From contig JAMPIT010000583.1 in assembly GCA_026261815.1 (NCBI GenBank), positions 1,736,001 through 1,800,000 of the forward strand: a stretch of DNA of 64,000 nucleotides, read 5' to 3'. How positions within the stretch are numbered: the stretch's first letter is position 1; every line of letters begins with the position of its first letter. Below, piece by piece: positions 46,756 to 57,248 of the stretch. Below the pieces are notes generated by a model. The model did no database searches and had not been told where the DNA came from. It saw only the letters and a list, made by a program, of their open reading frames with translations. This stretch comes from Monarcha castaneiventris obscurior (lineage: Eukaryota; Chordata; Aves; Passeriformes; Monarchidae). Made by a program: the position numbers and the translations under genes.

Positions 46756-49700
46756 CTTGGAAAACCACGATTGAACTGGTTTTCGTGGCATCAAAATACC
46801 TACAGAACTGATGGCAGAAAATTATTTTGCTAATGAATTCAGTTTGTGCAGTACTTCTAACAATTTCCTGTTAATTGAAGTCCATTATCTGATCAAAACC
46901 CATGTAGTTTTGGGGTCAAGTAATTCTAATTAGCCCACGAGAAATGAGACTGGGGGAATAATGTGTTTTCATAACTCTGCACTGCACTTGCTAATTCTAA
47001 AATGCCAGAGGACTTGATGGTTCATGTGATTGGCAAGGGAGAAGGGGGAAAAAAAAGACCATTTCTTTCTGACAGTGTTTAAGATGTGGCTCAAAATAAC
47101 CTTCTTACTGGTCCAAAGGCTCTTACTGTCATCTGGCCCCGCTTGATGGATTATCAGCACAGAAAGGCAATGGTTTCACTTCTCTTTCCCCTAAGTCAGC
47201 AGTGGCATCAGAAAATGTGTGGCTGGAGGCACCTGGCACTGTTTCTGTTTGTTTATTTAGGGTGATGGGGAGCAAAGCACTCTGAGCTGGCTCCCCTCTC
47301 ACCACGTGAGGGATTTGGGCACATCTGACCAGGCTGGCACTGCTCCCTCCCACCCTCGGGCACTGTGGACATTCAAATTACACTTGTGTAGCTCTTCCCA
47401 CCTAATGAATTCAAGACACTTTGGAGATGTGAACAAACTGTGCCTTGCAGCCTGCCTCAGAGAAAGAATGGATGGTGTTTATCTCGAACTCCAAAGATAA
47501 GGGAGAAGCAGCACAGTAGTTCAGATTCTCCAAACTGCTGAGTGCCTGACTTTCATTTAATTAATTCAAGTTTGGCAGCTGAATATCACTGGTTAGATCA
47601 TTGAAAAGAAAAGGTTCCTATGAGCTTTATGAGGTTTTCTTGGGCTTTCTTTATACAAACCCCTTCCATATTAGCTCAAAACCCATGAAACTGGAACTGT
47701 TTGTAAAAAATAGGAATAATCGGAAATAGCTTTGAACACAGAGAAATATTTCAAGTATTTCAGTCCAGATATGGTGGAAATGGAGAAAATAAGGAAAAAG
47801 TATAATTCAGAGATAAGAATGCTGCATTCAAATCAATGCAAGCTTGCAATTAATAAGCCAAGATATTGGAGTGTGTCCCATTTTGTCAACAGTATCTGGC
47901 ATGTGGCATTGCAAAGAAATTCATGTGTAAAAATAAACAGGAAAACAGGAGAGTTAGTCCATCGGTGTCAAATCATATTTTCATAGAATGGAAACATTGT
48001 TGCTACCTACACAAACATACCATAAAAGCCTAGTCTTGCATTGAGCATTAATTATTAGGAGTATTATCTTTTGATAATTAATTAAAAACCAAAATTCCAC
48101 AGAATTTTGGCCAAGTCGGTCAGTGTAATTTTTCTGGAGGTCAAGTAACCCTATGAGCACTCAGGACAAGACACACCTTAAGTATCTTTGGGTCTGAGAA
48201 CACCCACCAAGAGTGAGTTCACCCTAAACTTTTTCTCAGGTGTAAGAGCTACTTTTCTACGTTGCTCTGCTTCATCAGATTGATACATGTTCAACACACC
48301 ATAAATAGCTCTGAACAATGTAGACATTTTTAATCCAAAATTGGGAGACAGACTGGAGGGAAAAAAGAATTTAAAAGAGTGAAAAGGTGAGTGATGATGG
48401 TGGTGTTTAGTCATCACATCTTCTAAATATTGGGGAAATATTTTCTTCACCAACTCTTCTGCACCCTGGGGAAGTAAGGTTTTCCTTGAAGGTTTTCTGT
48501 TCTATTAGAAGGAGCTTTAAGCTTATGACTAGGACTTAATTAATTATTTTACATCTTCTGCTCCTTCACATATGCTGCTTCCTTATAAAAAATCTTCGAT
48601 TGCTTGCCATACATTTTTATGAACTCTGCCTTTTGCCAAATACTGTGATGTTGATTAATGGAGTGAACTTAATCCATTAAGTTCAAAATATACTGGAAAC
48701 AAAAGGTGAAAAGGGCAGTTTTACACAAATTAATCCCAGAATGATTATTGATTATGAATGTTCTTCACTATTTGCTTTATTATTTTATATTCATAAGAAG
48801 TTGGTTATTCTTTCTGTTGTGAAAGAATAAATATTCATGTTCACAGTTTTGCTAAATGTAACATAGCTTTTAACTGCCCTAAAACAATGTTTTCACAGTC
48901 CTTTCATTAGCTATGTAAATCTTTCATATTTAAAACTAATAATACTTATTTACATTACAAATGAGTCACTAATTTGATAATGCTGGATAACAAAAGTTAC
49001 ACTGTACGATAATCATATTTATCTTATGTTAGCAAATATAGAACATCATTAGGAAAATCCAAATGCCTATTACAATTCTTTCTTGTATTTCCTGTACTGA
49101 CTGGGAGTTTTCACTAAAAAAGGATCTTTGTGTCATTATAAAGAAGTTATGGGATTAGTCCTCTCGTTACCTTCAATTTCAATTATTTCCTGTAGTTTTC
49201 TGACGTCTTAGAGCTGGGATGTTCCTGCTTGTGATACATAAAGGAGTTCTCTCTCTGACTGCTTCATGATTTCTGCTCCCTTTCTTGGAGTGAAAGGCAA
49301 TAAAAAGTACTGTAGTCACTGAGGTATTTGGATTTGACTTTGAAGGCATTCAGGGAGCAGTTTTATTTAAAATAAATAAATACGGCACTTTAAAAACAGC
49401 CACTGTTCAGAGGGACATTGGTGTGTTATAGCCCCAGCAATGACTTCCATGAGCTGGTCTCAAAAAACAGACACCAACAAGTCCACTAAAAAAAAATAAG
49501 TCTTACTGGTTTTAGGACAATTGAATCCAGAAACCACACTGGTTTATGAACCCTCTTCTTGGTATAAATGTGGAGTATCACAATAAAAAATAATGTTATT
49601 TAACCCAAAACTTGTACTTTAAATAATGAGTTGCGGAGCATGAAATGCCTCAGTGTATTATTCAGAGATGCTCTGTTTTCCCAGGCATCTTCCTGGCTTC

Positions 49701-51894
49701 TTAGAAGATCCAGCAACTGAGCTGTGGCAAACTGGACATTTCCAGCTCTCCTATCTCAGCTGCTGGTTCCCCAGCCCTGTCTGTGCCTAACAGGCTGGCA
49801 GTGTGTCCCAGAGCACCTCTGGACCCCAGGTAATTCATTGTCTTCTGCTCCTTAAATTTCTGGTGATTTCTATTTCTTTCCACTTTTCATCAGGGTAAAT
49901 TTTCTTTTCATTATTCTGTTTTCTAAGCAAGAGAAAGATTTAGGTTCAGCCTGTGCCTGATTGAGCACAGCATAATTTAGGAATGGGACACCTCTCTGAC
50001 CCTCCAGTAGTAAGGACCTTACTGGCTCTTGGCACAGCTCCTTGTGCTTCCCCTTTCCTTACTGCACCACAATTATTCAAATCTTTTTAAGTTTCTGAAG
50101 TCTTTTTCTAAAAACAAGTTTTACTATCTCACCTTTCTTTTTTTTTTTTTCATTTTTTTTCAAAACAATAGGAAAGTCTTTTAATTTGAATCAAAAGAAG
50201 GATAAAATGAATATTTGACAAGTGTTCTGGGATTTTTTAACTAAGTTGCATGCATCAAACAAGTTCAGGTTATGACATGTTCTCCTATTGTCCACATATA
50301 TTTTTAATGACAAGTTGTGTCAGGATGCATCTTCTTTAATCTCATGTATTTTGGCAGTTCCTTAACTGGAAGACTCTTTACTACACCAGGTTGCCACAAA
50401 AGAATTTCCTTTCATTTTCTTCCTCAACTGACAAAACCAGAAGGGCCTTTACATTTTTAATGACAAAGAGGGTTTCTGTATTCGGGGGAAAAAAGGGAAA
50501 AAACACCTTTTTGAAAAATGAGGCTGCAGCACACATTTGTACACTCCTTGTGTCAGAACTAACGGAAAAAATTGTACAGACAAGACATCACTGTAGCCCC
50601 TTAAAGCTTTGCTACCTATCACAGAGTTTTGAAAAGCCTGTCACAACAAACTTGCATGTACTTGACATTAACGGTTGATCCTCCATGAGAGAAATATCCT
50701 TTTACATGAAAGGGATTATTCCAAAAACAAATGAAAAATACATGTTCTGAGGAAGAGGTGAGGATCAGCTGTGAACCCGCTTTGCTTCTTGCCTCCTGCC
50801 AAGGGAGTGAGCACTGACTGTGCAACACTTTTGGATCATCAACAAAAAATTAACAATGGAAGGCTGAAAAAGGTCTTAAATCTAGAAAACCTTTCTTTCA
50901 ATGGTTCTTTCTAACTACAGCTCCTGTGCTTCCCTCTATTAACAAGGAAACACACAAATTTAAGCTTGTGGTTGCTAAAGATGTTTCAATTTTGATTTCT
51001 TTCTGCAAAGCGTAACAGCTTGCATGGAAAATAATTCAAAAATAGATTAAAGCTATGAACACAAACTACTTATTTTTAATTTAACATTTATTAAGTGAGA
51101 ATGTAATGTAAAATGGTTTGTGAATTAATGAAAACTATTTTATCTTCTGGAAATGAACCCTATCACAGATCTTCTGTTCCAATATGCATTATAATGCCAG
51201 GCTTTTCTTTCTTTTCCCTTGAAAAATTCTTTGCTATGTATTTGTTTCATAGTAAGTAAGTAATTTTGAATTTATATTCTCAGAATGATTCAAGGAAGTA
51301 GATCTCTGCATTTCTTTAACATTTTTTAATGAAACTGTGAGAAAACAAGCTAAATCATTTTATTCTTTCAACCCTGTCCCTGTGCGTCTACTATGCTGAA
51401 ATATTTACTAGCATTTACAAGAGCTCTCACTCTTCCCTCCAAAACATTTTTGGCATTTGAAAAAAAACCCCTCTTACCAGGTATACAATCTTGTATGTGG
51501 CAGTCAGAATGTGCAGCCATGCAGATGAACATGCAGGTTTCTACCACAATGCCTTTTGTGGATGCACTGACAGTTATATTCTTGCAGAAAGTTCCTTTCC
51601 CCACTGCTCAGCCACACTTGATCTCAAACTCAGAGTCTAATTGAACACCCCGAGCTTGAGTGATTTTGGAACCTCCTCCAGTCCCTCCTGGATTTGACAA
51701 GAGTCTCTCCCAGCTGTGCACCCAACAATGAATTTTTCTTTAATTAGTCCCACGTTGTAGGGGATACACCTTACCACATTCCACCTTTTCAGCTGCTACC
51801 CAGGCATTTTCTGGGACCTTATAAACTACTGGTTATCTCACTGGGAAAAAGTGCTGGAGCTGCTTCCACAGGGGTCTGATAAAAGTAGAATAAA
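46756..51894. other. Unique AT-rich DNA, longest repeat-poor stretch
   Basis: About 5.1 kb without a recognised retroelement. A possible minus-strand terminal exon lies at 48178-48352 (see findings) and a pair of overlapping inverted repeats at 48655-48685. There is a T-rich tract at 50137-50160. The 48.6-49.1 kb part is very AT-rich. No gene is called. Confidence 0.5.
48655..48685. repeat. Two overlapping inverted repeats
   Basis: TTAATGGA (48655-48662) pairs with TCCATTAA (48673-48680), and TGAACTTAAT (48664-48673) pairs perfectly with ATTAAGTTCA (48676-48685). The two hairpins share bases, so they cannot form together. I infer no function; in AT-rich DNA this may be chance. Confidence 0.8.
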
Positions 51895-52450
51895 GAGGGG
51901 ATTCGGCCCCTCTGTCCCCTCAGCTGAGAGCCACCTGCAGAGCTGCCCCAGCCCTGGGGCCAGCACAGGGAGGAGCTGGAGCTGCTGCACAGAGCCCAGA
52001 GGAGGCACCAGCATGAGCAGAGGGATGGAGCAGCTCTGCTGGCAGGAAAGGCTGCGAGAGCTGGCATTGTTCAGCCTGGGCAGGAGAAGCTCTGGGGTGA
52101 CCTCAGTGTGGCCTTGCAGGGCCTGAAGGAGCTGCAGGAAAGATGGAGAGAGACAATTGCCAAGGGCTGGAGGGCCAGGAGCCAGGGAATGGCTTCCCAG
52201 TGCCAGAGGGCAGGGCTGGATGGGATCTTGGGCAGGAATTGTTCCCTGGGAGGGTGGGCAGGCCCTGGCACAGGGTGCCCAGAGCAGCTGTGGCTGCCCC
52301 TGGATCCCTGGCAGTGCCCAAGGCCAGGTTGGACATTGGGGCTTGGAGCAGCCTGGGACAGTGGAAGGTGTCCCTGCCACGGCAGGGGGGTAGAAGAAGA
52401 TGGTCTTTGGGATACTTTCCAACCCATTCTGTGATTCTGTGGTTCTGTGG
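51895..52450 (+). mobile_element. CR1 LINE, young body
   Basis: Begins 'gaggggattcggcccctctg' and runs to 'ccattctgtgattctgtggt'. The 447-bp body 51932-52378 differs from 6377-6823 at 3 positions and from 61747-62193 at 4, with no indels. Beyond it, the tail is different ('agatggtctttgggatactt'), with a tail repeat containing two GATTCTGTG/GTTCTGTG units. Frames across it are compositional. Confidence 0.93.
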
Positions 52451-53107
52451 ATTGACAATTTAAACATTTGTTGTCTGGAACAGCAGAAATTAGATAGCAG
52501 TTATGGCTACTGTCATAAGCATCAAATAGGTGCTGAAACAAGTAATTCACTATTAATATCCAAGCTGCTGTTCAGAGTGACTCCATTTCCACATGTAGAT
52601 ACATACTGTCCTCTTCCCCAGTACATACAGGAGCTGTCGGATCCAAAAATCCCTTTTCCTTGGAATTCAAATCCTGTTCAGATGCACATCTTGGCTGTCA
52701 AAGAGTACAAAAAGGGTATTGGCTGTGCCTGACTGGCTTTCTGTGCCAGTTCAGAATCTCTACTTCCTCACACATCTCAAGGGGAATCATCTGCTTCTCC
52801 AGAGAAAAATACAAAATTGTGTCCTTGCATTCAAACTCCAGTTTTTAAACTTACTTTTTTGCTCCTGGGAACTGGATAAAAATCAAGATTACCGATTTCA
52901 CCTATGCTCAGTACAGGTCAGTGTGCACCTGAATGCCAGTAGCTGATGGTCCTGTTTTGCTGGAGTTTTGTTCATGGTTATTATCCACCCTCCTACAGAA
53001 TACCACCAGGTTTCTTTCCTCTCTCTGCAGACTGATTTTTCTGATCCTGTCATGTTGCTTCCTCTACCATTCACTATCCAGGGCTGGTGCAGACTGCACG
53101 TTGATCC
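52451..53107. other. Unique DNA, no gene seen
   Basis: A pyrimidine tract ending 'tctctctgcag' at 53030 is followed by a stop-free frame, but this runs into the next CR1 and has no convincing donor. No gene called. Confidence 0.45.
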
Positions 53108-53382
53108 CAGATCCCCAGGTTGGGTGAGGCTGGAGGGGCCCACGGGGGCTCCTCTGGTGCCACCTCCCTGCTCCAGCAGGGCCATCCCAGAGCACAGGGC
53201 ACAGCAGTGTGTCCATGGGGCTCTGCAATATCCCCAGGGAGGAGACTGCACAGCCTCTCTGGGCACTCTGCTCAGGGCTGGGCACTGCCCAGGGCACAAG
53301 TTCTGCCTCCTGGGCAGGGGCAGCTCCCTGGGCTCAGGCCCCCTCTCAGCCTTCTCTTCCTGAGGCTGAACATGCTCAGTTT
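53108..53382 (-). mobile_element. CR1 LINE copy of the tail-less subgroup
   Basis: Antisense; starts at 'cagatccccaggttgggtga', the complement of the subgroup end seen at 42513 and 57240. It runs with near identity to 'ctccctgggctcaggccccc', then jumps over ~100 bp that are present in the other two copies to 'ctcttcctgaggctgaacat'. The internal deletion is specific to this copy. Confidence 0.9.
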
Positions 53383-53925
53383 GATGATAAGTGTCTTTTC
53401 CATAAGTGCCAGTCTGAAATCTCTATTTAAGCTCCAGAGGCTTTTCCCGAGGCCTTTGATTACCTTTCAGTTGAGTGTGTCTGTATTCAAGAAAAATAAT
53501 GCTGAAGAGATCTAATCACATTTTAACATGTCCTTTATGGAACCAAAGACTGAGGTATAAAAGAAGGAACAACATTTCTTTTCAAGCTAAGTAAATATCT
53601 AATTGTGTTTCTGTAACCATCACAAGGTCCAAGCCAAACAAGCCAGTCTGTGTCCTTCAGTTTTAGACAGAGCTTTCAGTTCCAGGAGCTTTTCTTAGTC
53701 GCTTTTCCCTGGTATCCTTATCTCCATAAAATACCTGCGCATGTATTATAAATGTACTTTGTCTTGAATCTCCTGCTGCTGTTGGTGTTTGCTGTCAGTT
53801 CTGATCAGCCTTATCAGTGTGTGTGGGCATTTAACTGCAGCAGTCAATGCCATTAGCCAGCTATCCAGGTGGGAATGTCCATGTCAACTCCTGCCTCACC
53901 TTCAGCTGAGTGTCGGTATTATTAC

Positions 53926-53956
<31 letters not shown>

Positions 53957-56187
53957 ATTCTTTGTAGTCACATTTCATTGTTTCAGCTCATATCAATCTT
54001 AACTTCTCTTCTATATCACCTTTCTCTGCACAGTCACGATATTCCTTGTCTCCACTAAATTAGTTTCTCCTCTGAATGCTGAATTCATTGTTTTCAAAAT
54101 AACTGAAAATAGACTCCTTTTTTTTGATCTTCTGAAAGCTCAGCACAAGGATGAAATTGCAGTTTTTCAAACCAAAGAGACTGCAGGAAGGAGAACTGTG
54201 GATGAGCCATATTATTTAAAAATCTACCTTGTAGTTTTCATCCTCTTTTTAGACAGGAAAATAAAGAGAATTACAACGTGGCATTTGTTGCATCAGAATG
54301 CAATTACTAATTTTATAGTGATACAAGAAAGTGTAGCTACCAAGATGTCTGTTCCTTTAGCACCGTAATCTATTTTAACTCATGTCCGAGGAAATTAATG
54401 GCCCAGGGAAATGCACATGTATCAGAATACCTTGCACATAGGTGGAGCAGCACATATACAGATTTAATCTAACGTAGCAGTGCACATGCACTCTTTTAAA
54501 ATGCAGCCCTGACAGTTTGCCGAGGTCTGACTCTGATCATGACAACAGCCCATTTCCTAAGAACCTTCTAGATTTGGGTTTTAGTGAAGACACTGTCAAT
54601 TCAGTGGGAGTTACATATATAAAATCAAAACTTTAGACAAGCTATACCTTTTTTTCTTTTTTTCCTTCAAAGGCTAGGGTTGAAAAACTAAATATTATGT
54701 TTTTGTTTTGGTTTGTTTTGTTTTTCCTCCTATTCCTTTTTGGGGGGCGGGGGGGGAAGCAATGTTTAAATTTTCCAGCTGATGCTTTATACTGTGATAT
54801 TTTATGTTAGGTTGCCTCAGCCATGTCAAATGATATAAAGTTACATGATGTAATTATGTGACTTGCATTGAGTTATCTCAATATGATATAGCAGGCAGGC
54901 GACCTGCTGGAAAAGGCACACTTTCCTGGAAACTGCAGATAAATTTTCTGAGAGTGGAAAGCAGTTAGTAGTGGCTGCCCTGGGTAACAACATCAGGCCT
55001 GACATTCTGCAGTATATTTGTTATTGATTTGGTGCATGGTTTGGTGAATGTTGCTGATAACAGAAAATTCCTTAGACTAAAGAAAACCTCACAGAATAGT
55101 AAGATTTCCCAATGGATCAAGTCAAACTGGGTGACTGAATAATATGGTGATAACATGGTGCTGATAATATGTTGATAAAATGAAATGTATAACCTTAATA
55201 CTTTAATGTAGAAGGTAAATAATCTCTTCCAACATGTCTTAACTTTTTAATACATCTATGGGTTCAGAATTGAACAATACTCTGGAGATCTTACTGAAGG
55301 TGTATCTAAATTTCCCTATGGCTCATGCTTCTGTTTCCACTGGCATTGATGAATCCTCAGTGATGGCTAAAAATTAACAAGAAGTGGAAATACTATAAAA
55401 CAAAAATCTGAAGGTATCCCCTAGGAAATGTCTTGATTTTTTTTCCCCTAGCTCTGATTTTGCTGTGCTGTTCCATGTCACTTCCTCCCATGTCATCAGT
55501 ATTACCACCAGAAAAGCTTTATACTCTGCTGCCGGATCATCACAAATCCAGAAAACAAAAGGAATAAACTCAGACAAGGGGAACACCAGCAAAAATCAAT
55601 CAAGATTTGCAACCTACAGTCTGTTAACCATGTTGTCACCTGCAACATCTGTTGGAATGCAGAATGATTTATTTTTTGAAAAATGCTGTCCTCCAAATAT
55701 GTTCTTCTGTATTTTCTACATCATCCTGATGAAAAACGTGTTCTCCCCATTTTGATTGTTTGGTGTGTCCAGTCTGGATGGGGGTGGGTGGGTTGGTTTG
55801 TGTTGTTATCAAGTGCTGCCCACAAGATAATTTTCTCTATTTACTCTCAGCAGTAGACTAGAGCTGATAAACAAGTGATGGGTTGTAACACAGCTGCAGT
55901 GACCTCCTTAAAGACTCCTTTGCACTGGCAAATATTTACACACTCTCTTACATGTGGTCTTTTGATAGTTCATGTTCAGTCTTCATCCTGGCCCTGGTTT
56001 GCTGTCCAACACTTATTTCAGCTGATTGTTTCTTTTATTTAATTCTTGTTCCAGGTATCTGCAGTCACACAGCTTCAGTTGCTGCTCCTTCTCATTTAGT
56101 TTTCAAGAGTCACTGAAAAAAAAAACCAAAACACTGCTCTCATTCCATTGTTCCATTGTTCTCAGTCCATTTCAGGGAACAGAACTG
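53383..56187. other. Unique AT-rich DNA with simple repeats
   Basis: AT-rich DNA. Apart from the (ATT)n at 53.9 kb it holds T-rich tracts (54650-54730) and a G-rich string at 54741-54758. Frames up to 96 codons have no support. Confidence 0.5.
53917..53954. repeat. Trinucleotide microsatellite (ATT)n
   Basis: Roughly 12 ATT units with one interruption (ATTACT) near the left end. A probable length-polymorphic locus. Confidence 0.93.
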
Positions 56188-57248
56188 GGAGTGGCTGATA
56201 TCCCAGTCAGAGGGGCCTCAACACCTGGGGGAGTTGGGCAGGGAAAAAACATCTGAAGTTCAACCAAGGCAAATGCAGGTCCTGCTCCTGGGCAGGAACA
56301 ACCCCAGCACCAGCACAGGCTGGGGGGAGCTGCTGGAGCAGCTCTGCGGGGAAGGAGCTGGGGGTGCTGGGGGACACGGAGCTGTCCCTGAGGCAGCAGA
56401 GTGTCCTGGGGGTGCTGGGGGACACGGAGCTGTCCCTGAGGCAGCAGAGTGTCCTGGGGGTGCTGGGGGACACGGAGCTGTCCCTGAGGCAGCAGAGTGT
56501 CCTGGGGGTGCTGGGGGACACGGAGCTGTCCCTGAGGCAGCAGAGTGTCCTGGGGGTGCTGGGGGACACGGAGCTGTCCCTGAGGCAGAAGAGTGTCCTG
56601 GGGGTGCTGGGGGACACGGAGCTGTCCCTGAGGCAGCAGAGTGTCCTGGGGCCAAGGAGGCCGAGGGTGCCCTGGGGGCATCGGGAAGAGCCTTGGCAGC
56701 AGGTCAGGGAGGGGATCCTGCCCCTGTGCCCGGCCTGGGACACCTCTGCAGTGCCGTGTCCAGCTCTGGATCCTCAGCACAGCAGGGCCAGGGAGCTCCT
56801 GGAGCGGGGCCGGCGGAGGCTGCGCAGCTGAGGAAGGGCCTGGAGCATCTCCGTGCCCAGGAAAGGCTGAGGGAGCTGGGGCTGCTCAGCCTCGAGAGGA
56901 GCCCCAGCTGAGAGGGGCCCTCAGCCCTGGCTGTCCCTGTGTGCAGGGAGGGCTCCGAGCAGGGCCCGGGCTCTGCTCCGGGGCCCAGCAATGGCACCAG
57001 AGCCACGGGCAGGGCCTGAGCCCAGGGAGCTGCCCCTGCCCAGGAGGCAGAACTTGTGCCCTGGGCAGTGCCCAGCCCTGAGCAGAGTGCCCAGAGAGGC
57101 TGTGCAGTCTCCTCCCTGGGGATATTGCAGAGCCCCATGGACACACTGCTGTGCCCTGTGCTCTGGGATGGCCCTGCTGGAGCAGGGAGGTGGCACCAGA
57201 GGAGCCCCCGTGGGCCCCTCCAGCCTCACCCAACCTGGGGGTCTGGGG
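56188..57248 (+). mobile_element. CR1 LINE, longest copy (~1.06 kb), with internal tandem array
   Basis: The left part ('gagtggctgatatcccagtc', 'aagttcaaccaaggcaaatg', 'ggtcctgctcctgggcagga') corresponds to the end of the LINE coding region. It continues without break through a 48-bp tandem array (56364-56651) and 'ggccaaggaggccgagggtg' to the subgroup end at 'acccaacctggggg'. Bases 56688-57240 match 41961-42513 with four differences. Long frames on both strands (up to 251 codons) result from the array, whose unit length is a multiple of three. The preserved 5' part makes it the most complete copy in the window, yet it is far short of a full LINE. Confidence 0.92.
56364..56651 (+). repeat. 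48-bp tandem repeat inside CR1, six copies
   Basis: Six head-to-tail copies of a 48-bp unit beginning 'gtgctgggggacacggagct'. Copies are identical except for one A in copy five (cagAag for cagCag). A normal CR1 has this segment once, so the array arose inside the inserted element or its source. Because 48 is divisible by three, frames stay open across all copies; no protein is implied. Confidence 0.95.

Noticed and set aside
56364..56651. Possible CRISPR-like array (regular 48-bp repeat)
   Set aside because: There are no unique spacers; units follow head to tail, and the setting is an avian CR1.
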